Shown here one piece after another: positions 21,501-30,000 of a stretch of 64,000 nucleotides of DNA. The notes under the pieces are model-generated. The model searched no databases, was not told where the DNA came from, and saw only the letters and a list, made by a program, of their open reading frames with translations. The stretch is taken from contig CAJINV010000014.1 of NCBI GenBank assembly GCA_905178155.1, forward strand, positions 1,229,858 to 1,293,857, in the 5' to 3' direction. This stretch comes from Amoebophrya sp. A120 (taxonomy: Eukaryota > Sar > Dinophyceae > Syndiniales > Amoebophryaceae). The position numbers were made by a program, and so were the translations under genes. Position 1 is the stretch's first letter, and each line of letters starts with the position of its first letter.

Positions 21501-24195
21501 GTTTCTGGATGACAGTTCCGCCACATTGCTGACGCAGGTCCTGAACAAGGAACTAAAAAATCGGAAGCTATCGGAGCTACGCGCGGATCTACACCTCTGC
21601 AAGGACGTGCCCTTGTACAAGAAGGGAGACCCGAAAGACCCGGACAATTATCGCTATTTGGTTATCAGTCCGCTCTTGTTGAAATTCTGCACGAAGTTGT
21701 ACAGCGACCGGCTGTATAGTTTACTGGAGTCCAAAGGGTATTTCTGTCCAACACAGTACGGCTTCCGGAGCGCGCGGGGCACATTGGAGTCGATCATGGT
21801 TTTCAATAGGATCCGCGAGGACTTGGGCCACTACTCCCACCATAGGTCGTCTAAGGTACTGAGTACCTTAGTCGACCTCCGGAAAGCCTTCCCTTCGTTA
21901 AACTGGAGACTGGTGACGGGCGTCATGACTTGCCTGGGAATCGAAGAAAGCACATGCTGGCAAATCATAAACAGTTCGCACAGGCATGCGGTCCACCAGT
22001 TTCATGACCAAGAGACCGGCATACCAGGGGACAGCTTCACCCTTACGCATGGAACAAAGGAGGGCTGTGTGTCGTCGCCGCTGGTGTTTCTGATAAGCTA
22101 TACGGCGGTCCTCCGATATTATCGCAAACTTCTGCAGGGAAACGGGGCTGAAGAGCTCAAGGGGGTCCGGCTTTACTCGCGGGAATCGACTTGGCACATG
22201 CCGCGCGTAGATAAGCTGCACGAAATTTTCGCCGGAAGCCCCCCAGAAGACGAAGACGAGACCACGGAGATTGATCATATTCGGGACCTCTTGTTCGCGG
22301 ACGACACCACCCTACTGGAGCACATGACTACCGAAGAGCTGACGGAATTCGTGCGGCTCAATGCAGCACTAGTGGCGGAAGACCTTGCTCCAGAAGAATC
22401 CGACGCGATGAAGCTCCTAACCAAGGCCCTACACGCGGCGGGTTGCAGCGAAAACGAGACGAAGAGATACAGCAACGACATCACCAAGATCGCGGTGCGT
22501 AATCTAGGCGCGTGGACGGATCCGGTGGAAGACGTTCGACAAAAAAGGCGAAAGGCTTGGACAGCATACAACAAACTGCGCGGCAAAATGAGTGGGGTGT
22601 CCAACCTCCACAACGAGCGACGCGGGTCCTTGATCGTCATTATGATTCGCAGCATCTTTCTCTATGGCTTGGCGGCGCGATACGTCGGACCCGAGGAAAT
22701 TCGGGCACTGGAACGGGAAGAGCTGATCATGATGCAGCGCATTCAGGACCTGCCATGGTGGGAGCGAATTTTACAAAAGAAAAGCGCGTCGGAACTGCGG
22801 AGGACGCTAAAAGTTCCACCCCTGGCGGCCCATTTGAAATACCTGCAAATGAGATTTCTGGGACACGTTCTGCGAAGTGATAGCGACGACATCACGAGGA
22901 GGGCACTTGTCGGGCAGTTCCTTCCGATCCTCCACAACCGAACCGGCCCAGGAGGGGACCAGCGAGAGCGGTTCATCAGCTCAAGGGCAGAGATCTACCG
23001 AACGGTGAAGGACCTCAAGGAGGTAGACGCAAAGCTTCGGCGAATAGGATCGTACCTGGGTGAGTCGCTGAGCCACCTCGCCACCAGCTGCAACATGCCG
23101 GTGGAGCTGGTCCAACTGTTGACGGAGAATAGGAAGAAGACAGAACAGCGGCGACCAGAAGGACTTGCAGGGGGGACAACGCTTTATGCAGTGAACAAAA
23201 AACTCTTTCACTCGATGACGCGGTGGGCACTCATAAGAGAAACGGCACAGGATTGGGCGTGTGGAGACGAGCAGCAGCGGGCTGAGTACGAAGAGGAGCT
23301 CGCTGTCAGATACTTTGGAACACCAGGCGAAACCGAGACGCGTGCGGAGATGGTGAAGCGAGTCCTTGAAGAAAATCCGGACGCACAGCCAGCGGACATA
23401 GAGTACAGCCCCCCGATGGGAATGCCGGAAGTCGTGCAGAGTTTGGCCGCGGGCGGAGAGTGCTTATGGAGCGGAGAGATTGTGACAGGCATGACGAGCT
23501 GGGGCACAACGAGAGAAGGCATGACGCCGGAGCTTCGGGACCACTTGCAAGGGCATCACCCCAAACGCACCCCCACGAGCATTCCCTTAAAGCAAGAGAT
23601 CTGCAGGAAGTCAGCGCAGTTTAATGCAGAACAAGACGCGGAGTTGAGGCGTGAAATTATCGAGAGAAACTCCGACATACTGCGCGACAAAATGGCGCGG
23701 GGCCCACGGGCCAACGTAAAAAAGATATTCTGCAAAAAATGCGAGTTAATGTACAGCTCGACAGCCGGAGCCATGGAGAAGCATGCTCAAAATCATAGAG
23801 ACAATAGCTATATACGAATTGGGCGCAAAAAGAACAACAATGGCGAAGCAGTAGGCGAGTACAGACCGGAGCAGCATCTGTGGAACCAGTGGACCGGGCG
23901 ATACTACTTTGGCTCTGATGCAAAGGGCTGGAAGAACATAATCCCGCGCGACGCACTTCACAAGGACCGGGCTGGCTGCGAGTACCTACGCTGTAGGAAG
24001 TGCAAAACGTACAAGATCCTTTTCAACCACGACCAGAAGACCGAGCGACTTCACAACCACGCCGAATCGATCAAAATCAGCCGCATGGTGGCGCATGAAG
24101 CTGCCTGCAAGCCAAAAGCGAAGGAGACCAAGAAGGACACGAGGAAAGCACCGATGAAAAAATTGATGAAAGCAGTTCTAGTGCGAAAGAGTTAG
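15532..24195 (+). CDS. Non-LTR retrotransposon polyprotein (EN + RT + Zn)
   Basis: A single frame open for 8.66 kb (2887 codons; first in-frame ATG at 15847). Residues are counted from 15532. Residues 1-1350 are low-homology sequence with internal repeats. A basic stretch (KKKKKSRS) lies near 1358. An apurinic-type endonuclease follows at about 1480-1805 (SVNMRS, NEF, GGDWNSQVG, RRFDHKAI). The reverse transcriptase is at about 2010-2460 (GFRSARGT; motif A LVDLRKAF; motif B TKEGCVSSPL; motif C LFADDTTL), so the catalytic Asp residues are present. Thumb-like LKYLQMRFLGHVLR follows. C-terminal C2H2-type fingers are near 2733 (CKKC...HAQNH) and 2820 (CRKC). No RNase H is visible. It copies itself by target-primed reverse transcription, judging by family. 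L2/CR1/RTE-like clades are possible, but the clade cannot be assigned by eye. Confidence 0.9.
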   Translation: MPPLRAVGVLALFLVLGAWVWISGFDFRENRFSVQKSAVSSYQCLSCRLLTIHTGVEAQSVARSPSPWSRTSCTGNVTTSSTTLSRIGLDSGGRECFCVCVGEVLMNDGGEETGATRPFTAGNHEKQVLDSRRLGVLTRPARGIEAIRATGSLSVWYPRAPTCTSKPLSTWTSLPSQQKISVSRYPVALLHRVRVWACEPARKDDGARRDEPRAALADGVSICVLSRPEHGGCDLQPHSTSHQRVLGSRSSAHNCSDEKRCLDRWMNEGTGRRRTRKIASKTGHEFKCRLGMATNAHWKSPTGHEGPLQCNWIWSVRCGVVVDGNWCTVKQEQMVGRRGIFCLIRPERGGRDLRIACTSRESEFGSRFSNNPNVLGGAASGEAALDSTRRRASCSRGLSSATCAMMLRKVLKIGHDMTAQPQYTLPPSPKIRVRAASSTVGKRGSALAGALVCLFPPCIALQQTSLVPGDGVMVDYRCCPVSSRNCNLQVHAALPPTRLKRMPEECSMGKRSIARGAGLADEVQHERKPHVCLQDLALLSPRVAKCKRVCRDALRGRRQTQNCSPDNNPSFCIMFDSNVQHKSPIIIGSQVLDLWGQHVRRWRLELDSQTADACWPDIHGHRRGNDGKTVGCSLGKRAFKCAVGLLDEAQHERGSSICAHGGGRACLSPRPICRPASETCRIVSVSRRPISYVLSLCSGRNLSNRAHSIGGSRTSNPMHHHSRWGLSVDLQCVAACSRSCSAGGLAVGDLASRWRTCGDGLADEAQHERRPAIFLQGGGRVSLSPRADGRLSHSKASSCSCSAGGMAGGDVASRSRRSGETGFAHEAQRERKPGICLQGGDRRLLTPRADGRLSLSSGSTSSADLEDAAAMVGERQRRTTRAEFDDVMASLVHRRRRPQLDSQCAATRPGSCSAGGMAVILNSHEPEQGEDGLPAPQQGKPSGSLFGSNFSHHTGADVASSNPGPFAVVKPRLGLEDPRLTSCADTAEGENVQLRNEHRMTTEKDKEAPALDRREGTAPQRSFFCVSPLLLAEYVWPERRPHQRQKVPAQWYRHYCHLQQLQCRMPRLFKFFLRCLPMLTLLRNAIVVTTHEYKLLQDWLQYGDADGTADAMRHHRPTMADKWHRCEGVADGKVKLSRVLRSIRAVYRRIDQRQPRPLSRGGAWMGSRLPSTKRLQQRASSWRRANRLEKIQRRRARLQNERRAQAENGRVQMESTLLVLRRAARGVVAWVFSQKDTAYRVIDAGHQAARRVVLVFGSHKHVRTRTLVRQPVEVSGQRTQGAHEQAAAASLVPGSHPVAQEHSKPAKHDAEASLRQCNRTKKKEERPTTEGKLRGAVAAAVGNLHGANPQHKNKKKKKSRSVALPVYRAHRSTPPAPKPSNSTKTRKLADEQEEKDRAELIAGTVLGGFISRPLDEVNKDQQEKAKAAREEDRDGHDGNGPERQQPEQNQDHQSHDLFPDRAQDKGREAFPGHRRRRVASVNMRSSGQESPRFQHILRAAGVNGWGVVLLNEFEYSRKDLREEIEVLKFQAAARGGVNPGEAGADVDMELPDDNGQNHEAEAHALEALEVMEENEEEERAVGAMHFGKHGFQWITHNKFHLLYANGVGILVLDHDLRHQIEKGKLWRQTSDAVRSRPRVLSLFLDEEIYVSVYSPTAGAPLEEREAFNAEVAGAVREAQKMKQHKWKTKIVGGDWNSQVGATIFGETPIHGGKGPALSSPSGRKLGANLLALNMALPGTYENQGQHGTHDAGNEVDFFAVPGPQLQKVRQYRRFDVNGITKEGKTWSPRRFDHKAIEMDVDVKTKGRLVEEGELRRLATFGILEDPGEDQVAYFNHDLAKRVAARGGAEQFTLEDVQDFLKSHMPHFVGKVKKQLPGSDVEKFLEDGKKRNEMWRVFREFDLAKVDRVCAITPKQAMDKYHEVGNSPMHADLEQLPIAEHLPELVPKLTPEEIASLDEEIKQDEFEQVARALRRGGKARDVFGLQAGIFKFLDDSSATLLTQVLNKELKNRKLSELRADLHLCKDVPLYKKGDPKDPDNYRYLVISPLLLKFCTKLYSDRLYSLLESKGYFCPTQYGFRSARGTLESIMVFNRIREDLGHYSHHRSSKVLSTLVDLRKAFPSLNWRLVTGVMTCLGIEESTCWQIINSSHRHAVHQFHDQETGIPGDSFTLTHGTKEGCVSSPLVFLISYTAVLRYYRKLLQGNGAEELKGVRLYSRESTWHMPRVDKLHEIFAGSPPEDEDETTEIDHIRDLLFADDTTLLEHMTTEELTEFVRLNAALVAEDLAPEESDAMKLLTKALHAAGCSENETKRYSNDITKIAVRNLGAWTDPVEDVRQKRRKAWTAYNKLRGKMSGVSNLHNERRGSLIVIMIRSIFLYGLAARYVGPEEIRALEREELIMMQRIQDLPWWERILQKKSASELRRTLKVPPLAAHLKYLQMRFLGHVLRSDSDDITRRALVGQFLPILHNRTGPGGDQRERFISSRAEIYRTVKDLKEVDAKLRRIGSYLGESLSHLATSCNMPVELVQLLTENRKKTEQRRPEGLAGGTTLYAVNKKLFHSMTRWALIRETAQDWACGDEQQRAEYEEELAVRYFGTPGETETRAEMVKRVLEENPDAQPADIEYSPPMGMPEVVQSLAAGGECLWSGEIVTGMTSWGTTREGMTPELRDHLQGHHPKRTPTSIPLKQEICRKSAQFNAEQDAELRREIIERNSDILRDKMARGPRANVKKIFCKKCELMYSSTAGAMEKHAQNHRDNSYIRIGRKKNNNGEAVGEYRPEQHLWNQWTGRYYFGSDAKGWKNIIPRDALHKDRAGCEYLRCRKCKTYKILFNHDQKTERLHNHAESIKISRMVAHEAACKPKAKETKKDTRKAPMKKLMKAVLVRKS
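17746..18290 (+). repeat. Internal modules in the LINE 5' half
   Basis: CTCTTGTTCCGCGGGTGG recurs at about 17745, 17928 and 18261. CCGAGCTGACGGCCGTCTC recurs at about 17887 and 18073, roughly 185 bp apart. Related protein motifs (GLADEAQHER, LSPRADGR) recur in more diverged form upstream at about 17076 and 17460. This is a degenerate array of roughly 185-350-bp modules within the open frame. Confidence 0.75.
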
Positions 24196-24196
24196 T

Positions 24197-24225
24197 GGGA
24201 TCGAGAGCGGACTTGTCTCGATCCC
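24197..24225 (+). other. LINE 3' stem-loop
   Basis: GGGATCGAGA (24197-24206) pairs perfectly with TCTCGATCCC (24216-24225) around a 9-base loop, one base after the retrotransposon stop codon (24193-24195). Stem-loops at LINE 3' ends are known in several families as recognition sites for the element's reverse transcriptase, so that role is likely here. Confidence 0.8.
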
Positions 24226-24385
24226 CCTGTTGGGAATTACTACTACTACATACTGATCCATGAGCAAAAAGAGAGCGAAAGACCACGAGGGATGATCCGG
24301 AAGAGCTCAAGCAGGGCCTTGAACGACCTTTGACGCCACGCCACGGCCGACTAAGAAAGAGGGAGCGCTTGTTCTTTTTACTGTT

Positions 24386-24427
24386 GCTTCTTTTGTGTTT
24401 GTTCTCTCTTCCCGCACTTACAATAGT
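24386..24427 (+). repeat. 42-bp repeat, upstream copy
   Basis: GCTTCTTTTGTGTTTGTTCT followed by a CCGCAC and CAATAGT end. The same sequence, with an extra TTTGTGTTTGTTC unit, is at 26507-26562. The two copies bracket the double-TerD gene. Confidence 0.8.
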
Positions 24428-24531
24428 GTTTTGGAGCTTTTCATAGATACCTCATCGATCGCGTGACAGAGCACGAGTCGGATTTCGTGTGAGCCAGACC
24501 TGTCGGCTCCGGCCGCAACAAGAATTTCACC

Positions 24532-26037
24532 ATGTACCCAACGGGCGAGATCGCGAACCCTGATGAGGTCAGCCTCCAGATGGAGGGCGGCGCCTTCCAA
24601 GGCAACAATGTTCCAACGATGCCAGCGGAGGTGGGTGGGACGGACGTGAATGTGTATCTGAGTCCGAACGGCCATGACTTGACCGTGGCGCTGTCCTGGG
24701 GCTGGGACATCGTCGAGGGAACTCCTGTCAGGACATCTCCGGTGGATCTGGATTGCTCCGTCGTGTGCTGCGACGCTGGCGGCCAGGTTTTGGACGCCTG
24801 CTACTTCAACCAGCCAATCTGCATGGCGGGGGCTATCATGCACTCGGGCGACAACAAGACTGGAGCGGGCGACAGTTACGACGAAACCATCCAGATCGAC
24901 ATCGACCTCGTCCATCCGGGGGTGTCTATCATGGTCTTCGTCCTGAACGCTTTCAAGGGCGGAAATTTGAGCAGCGTCGCCAACGCGAAGGTCACCATCT
25001 TGGAGGCGGGAAAACCGGAGCCCCCGTTGGCCGTGTGCCCGGTTACGATGCGTAAGGGAGACTTCACCGGTATGGTGCTCGGGTTTCTGTACAAGCCACC
25101 GGGGATCGAGGATAATCACGCCTGGAAGTTTCGAAATTTGTGCCGAGCTTGTCAAGGCAGAAACTTCGAGGAATCGCTGCCGGACGTGCGTCGGGCGTTG
25201 AATATCTCGGGTATTCTGGACCCCGCATCGTCGAATATGATTATGTCGATGGACAAGAAGTTTGACATGCGCAAGGGTGACTTCCTCGAGATCCCCCCGC
25301 ACCTCTTCCAGGACGGTTCGGACCTTTTCATCGGCCTCGGGTGGGAGACGCCGGGCGTCCGCGGGGGCGTGGATTTGGACGCGTCCGTGCTGCTTTTCGA
25401 CGCCCAAAACAACCTGATCGACGTGGTCAACTACGCAAATTTGTCCTTCCTCCAGGGCGCGGTCCGGCACAACGGGGACAACGTGACCGGCGCCGGGAAG
25501 GGCGACGACGAGAAGATCGATCTGGATGTCGACCGGCTGCCGCCCGTTGTCGCGCAGATGTACGTCGTGGTCAACGTGTACAGTTCCCGGCACTCCTTCC
25601 AGCACGTGTCCGACGCGTATGTACGGCTCTGCGCGGCGAAAAACAAGCATGAATTTTGCCGGTTTTGCCTGCAGAAGCAGACGGTCCTGGCCAACTGCCT
25701 GATTTTCGCCCGGATCTTCCGCGGCCCGGTTCGGGGGTCCTGGGTCTTCAACACCATCGGGGTCGGGTGTCACGGCAACGTCGCCACGCAGCCCAGCGTC
25801 CTGCAGGGCTGTCTCGCCTCGGTGAACGGGTTTGGCAGCACGGTTTCCCAGGTGGGGCCGAGCATGATGAAGAACGTGCAGCTGTTCCAGCCGGTCCAGG
25901 TTGGCGGGGGAGGTCCTGGTGCGGCCATAGTGCAACAACCTATGAACGCCGCCGTCGTGGCAGGAGGGGGCGGGGGGGCCGCAAGTCCGACGCGACCGCC
26001 ACCGCCCTCTGGTGGAGGTTGCTGTGTCATTTTGTGA
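24532..26037 (+). CDS. Double TerD-domain protein, prenylation motif
   Basis: A single exon of 501 residues. Two TerD-type domains are visible, at about 10-170 and 235-370. Each has the acidic calcium-binding signature (PVDLDCSVVC and GVDLDASVLL) and the conserved GDN-TGAG-DE loop (SGDNKTGAGDSYDE, NGDNVTGAGKGDDE). TerD proteins bind calcium and occur in bacterial tellurite/stress operons and in Dictyostelium cAMP-binding proteins. A Cys-containing segment (HEFCRFCLQKQ) and a Gly/Pro-rich tail follow. The last four residues, CVIL, form a CaaX box with Leu last, predicted to be geranylgeranylated, with a second Cys just before. A membrane-tethered calcium-responsive role is an inference. The absence of introns is unusual beside its introner-rich neighbours. 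Confidence 0.88.
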   Translation: MYPTGEIANPDEVSLQMEGGAFQGNNVPTMPAEVGGTDVNVYLSPNGHDLTVALSWGWDIVEGTPVRTSPVDLDCSVVCCDAGGQVLDACYFNQPICMAGAIMHSGDNKTGAGDSYDETIQIDIDLVHPGVSIMVFVLNAFKGGNLSSVANAKVTILEAGKPEPPLAVCPVTMRKGDFTGMVLGFLYKPPGIEDNHAWKFRNLCRACQGRNFEESLPDVRRALNISGILDPASSNMIMSMDKKFDMRKGDFLEIPPHLFQDGSDLFIGLGWETPGVRGGVDLDASVLLFDAQNNLIDVVNYANLSFLQGAVRHNGDNVTGAGKGDDEKIDLDVDRLPPVVAQMYVVVNVYSSRHSFQHVSDAYVRLCAAKNKHEFCRFCLQKQTVLANCLIFARIFRGPVRGSWVFNTIGVGCHGNVATQPSVLQGCLASVNGFGSTVSQVGPSMMKNVQLFQPVQVGGGGPGAAIVQQPMNAAVVAGGGGGAASPTRPPPPSGGGCCVIL

Positions 26038-26151
26038 AGTTGCAATTTGCGAGAGCGAAAAATCAAAAGCGAATTAGAGTCATACCTTGACAATGAAAGT
26101 AACTACACTTAGAGATGAAGAGCTGCGATTCTCGCCACGATGGCAGCATCC

Positions 26152-26283
26152 ATGAACAGAACATCATGTGCACTGCGACTAGTTTAAGTTCTGGTGTGTA
26201 CTAGTTTAGTTTAGTTTAGTTTAGTTTAGTTTAAGTTCTTATGAACAGAACATCATGTGCACATGCACTGCGACTAGTTTAGT
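26152..26283 (+). repeat. Direct repeat around a TTTAG run
   Basis: ATGAACAGAACATCATGTGC and the following CTGCGACTAGTTTA occur at about 26152-26186 and again at 26241-26282; the second copy has a small CATGCA duplication. Between them is a (TTTAG)n run at about 26205-26235. It lies in the 3' flank of the TerD gene. Confidence 0.85.
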
Positions 26284-27084
26284 TTTAGTTAAAGTTTTAT
26301 CGCAGAGCCGCAAGTAGGGTTTTAAAGTAGCAGCGTAGAGGTGCCCGTAGAGAAGTTAGTTTCGTAGAGCCAAAAGAGCAAGAAGTAGTTAGACAGCCCA
26401 CAGAGCAAAAAGCGCAGCCTCACGCCAAAGTTAGTTTTAGTCAGTTTCCTCAGCGCTAAGTGTGTGAGCAGGCCCGTGAGAAAAGAGGAAAAAGAACAAC
26501 CAAGACGCTTCTTTTGTGTTTGTTCTTTTGTGTTTGTTCTTTCTTGCCGCACGTACAATAGTTCTGAAGTTGTTGTACTGGATCGACCCCGAAAGCAATT
26601 GATGCGCTGAAGGTGATGATCAAGCATTGCGAAAAATGCGATCAACACTTTTTTTCAGATCAAGATCTCAAGGAAGATTCTTTTCCACATGCTTTTTATT
26701 TTTGCCTTGGAGGTACGTACTAGTGTCCTTGGATGGAAGTGAAAATCTTCGAACACGCGGCTGCGGCTCACCGACGAGGGTCCATTATGATCTGAAACTT
26801 CAGCTGTTGATGTTTTTGTGTGCCTGTCCATGTTGATGAGTTCCTTTTTTCTACTTCCGGCATCTCCGCATTTTTGGAGATTTGTAGAAGTTTTATACAG
26901 TTTCGTTTTTGCAGAGTTTTAGTGATTATGCGTGGCAGTTTTGCTCTTGCAGCCACAATTTTATGCCTCTCGTGTTTAGCGGTCACAAAAGAAGAAACTA
27001 CTTACACTTACTCCCATATAATTATAGGAATCGATCAGCACGCGCGTGGTCCAAATGTAGGATATTCATATTGAATTGAAGACA
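26284..27084. other. Intergenic, no gene recognised
   Basis: About 800 bp with no convincing frame. It holds the downstream copy of the 42-bp repeat and the 5' flank of the following gene. A frame at 26820-27074 is Phe/Cys-rich and looks like chance. Confidence 0.5.
26507..26562 (+). repeat. 42-bp repeat, downstream copy
   Basis: Second copy of the sequence at 24386-24427, expanded by one tandem CTTTTGTGTTTGTT unit and differing at two positions near CCGCAC and TACAATAGT. Confidence 0.8.
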
Positions 27085-30000
27085 ATGGAGGATTTTCTAA
27101 TTGTGGAAAACACATCATCAACGTCCAGTGCGAAGATTTCTAACAGCCGCGAGCAGACGAAGCCTGCAGACGACGCGGTAGAAGAAGAACACGAATCCTT
27201 GGCCCAGCCCCGCGCTGGTGGACCACCTGCACCACCGACTACTAGCAGTAGACCTGGTGACCACGACCACCACAACTCGAGCGAAACAACCGATGTTGTG
27301 CGCTTTGTTCCAGCAAACGAAAGCACAGAGTCTTTCGAGTTTCGTCCTGGCAAGCGAGGCCACGCGGAAGAAGTAGAGGACGTCAATAATGATGCTGTGT
27401 CCTCTCCTGGTGCGGTGGACAATAAGCCGCAAAAAGCGCCGCAAGAGGATGACAGTCATCCATCTGCGGACAGAGACGACGACGAGAAATGCAAAGCTGG
27501 CGCCGGCAAAATAGAAGAAGCTGTCAAAGATGATGAACAGCCCCGCAAGAAGAAGGAGAGCGATCGGAATGAAATAATAAATGCGCAGCATGAAGATCGG
27601 GCAGAAGCTGTAGGTACACGCCACCAGCATCTTCGTGCAAAAAATTTCAATTTTCAAATCCCAGTTGCAGACGAAATCGAACTGCTCCAGCAGCTGATTT
27701 ACTGGCGCCTGAAGCAGCGGCTGCTGTGGATGAGAAAGCAGCAGTTGCGGGGGCGGAAGATCCCGCTGCAGTACCGCACGCTATTGGAGATCGAGGAGAA
27801 AGTTGATTTTGTCGTTTCGGAAGTGTTGCTTCGAAAGATCGTGGCGTTTCTGATCTTTCACGACAGTCGTGCACCACCAGCCGGCAGAAGTGGGGAAAAC
27901 ATCCCTTCTGCACAAGAGGTAAGAGTAGTGGAAGGAGTTGAAGTTGATCCAGACGCTGATGATCCAGACGCTGTCGTGGTTTCGAACAACGTAGATGGAA
28001 ACGAGGTGCAGTATGCATCCGCTAGTATGATTACGGGTCCTCCTCCTCGTCGCACTCGCGTGGAAGGAGATCCAGATCACCACGCCCAGCAGCCCACCAG
28101 CACATCGACTACCTCGTCCGCGGCGCATCTGTTGCATCGCAAGAGGAGGCACCTTGTAAAGCTCCTAGATCATCATCACCACAACAAGCACAACAATAAC
28201 CACCGAAACAACAGGACGAGAAGACATGGGACGATGATGAATAAAGGGAAGGACGGCTTGGATGAAGCTGGTGAAGAAAACGGGGAGAGCCTCCACGAGC
28301 AGCAGGGAACAAGAAAGAAGACGAGTTTGTTTGATAAGCAAGTGCGCGCGATCTATCAAATGCAAAAATGTCTGGGTCTGGAAACTTGTGATGCTGGATG
28401 GCGTCTCATGATGAGGCCACAAATGCTGGCTCAGCATGACAAGTTTCTGAGCTTCTAGGTGTTGCCTATTGATTCTGCATGACAAACTGCGTTTCTGCAT
28501 CACAGAAAAATGGAGCTCTTGAGTGACGTGCATGACAGATTTAAGAGTCATGCCAGACAAGCATGACAAACATGAACTTTTCCAGACCCAGACATTTTTG
28601 CAATTGATACGATCTGTAAGATGCTTTTCTTCGCCGAACGGCTGCAGCCACGGTATTTATCGCACGTGGTGGCGAAAAAGAAAGAGAAAACAAGTAAGGA
28701 TGAGCATGTTCAAGCGGCTTCTACTTCTCAGAAGACTGGCGAACAACATCGTGCGGGCGACGATGATATTAATCAGCTTACTACAGATGACAACGTCCTC
28801 GTAGCGCCGGGCGAAGGCGAAAAGAAGTCAGGATCCTCGCCATCGGCAACCTTTCCACCAGCTGCTGGGCTGGAAGTAGTAAATGGCGAGGGCAGCAAGA
28901 GAACGCAGCAAGACAAGCAGCAAGAAGGTGGACCTCTTGTAACAGCAAAGACAAAGAGACAGGAACCAACCGCAAAAATAGAAGTTGACGCAGCGGCTAA
29001 AACTTCAGCTACAAAAGTTGCAGTTGTGAAAGCTGCCAAGGGGAAGGCCAAAGCAGTGGCGACTAGGAGAAAGCGCAGCAGCAGTAGTTCTTCGAGTTCC
29101 TCAAGCGGTTCCTCCTCCTCCTCTTCTGGATCAAGTTCGTCATCGTCCTCTTCTAGTGGCAGCAGTAGCTCTAGCTCCTCCAGCAGCGGAAGTAGTAGCT
29201 CTTCCTCCGGTTCGAGTTCGTCTTCCTCTGGGAGTGATAGCAGCAGCAGTTCCTCCTCCTCTGACAGCAGGAGCAGCCTGGAGCGGCGCCGCAGAATAAA
29301 ACGGCGCGCCGCGCTTCTGGCGGCTAGGAGGAAGCAAATAGCGGAGCAGAAAAGTAGATTGAAGACAGAGGAACAGCAGGGTGGTCGTGCTGGGACGAGA
29401 GGTGCACGAGATCATGTTGGTGACGCAGCTGCACCAGGCGGTAGTACAACTTCTCACACCGGAAAAATCGCAGTCGGAACACCAATTATCGAGGAGGATC
29501 CTGCTGCATTGAAAAATAAACGCCGGCGAAAGAAGAAAAAGAAAAAGCCACTGTTCGATGCTGATGGGAATCCGATCGTAAGCAACAATCTAAGTAGGAA
29601 AGAGCGCGGGGAGAAGCGGAAACAGGAAGAAAGGCAAGAGGTCTCGGATCTGTTGCAAGTGCTGTTTCAGCAGATCAAGGACTGCGGAGCAGGAAGTACA
29701 ATTACGAGTCTACAGGAAGACGGTGAAGATGTAGTTGTACTTCCAACCACATTGGAGTTCCTGATACCGCCGAGTAGCGTCGTTGAGACGAGGGCAGCAC
29801 AAATTGTATCTGAAGTGATTGACGCGAAGCCGACTGCTCCTGTCCTCGCGCCATCCGGTCTTCTCGCAGCGCCTTCTGGTGAAGACCGGCCCTCCACGTC
29901 CACTCCAAAATCCATCTACGATGTCGCACTGTACCAAATTTTTCGTGTTCTGCGGCGAAAAGCCGGGAGAAAGTGGGGTCAGAATCTTCATGCAGTGTTT

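Larger units (their letters stand above)
15532..24250 (+). mobile_element. Non-LTR retrotransposon (LINE), apparently full length
   Basis: The element covers the long frame and a short 3' region with a hairpin (24197-24225) and a TACTACTACTAC run at about 24240-24250, which may be the 3' tail. The 5' limit is unknown: 15026-15531 contains no gene and could be its 5' untranslated region. No target-site duplication was identified. The absence of stops over 8.6 kb suggests a young copy. Confidence 0.8.
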
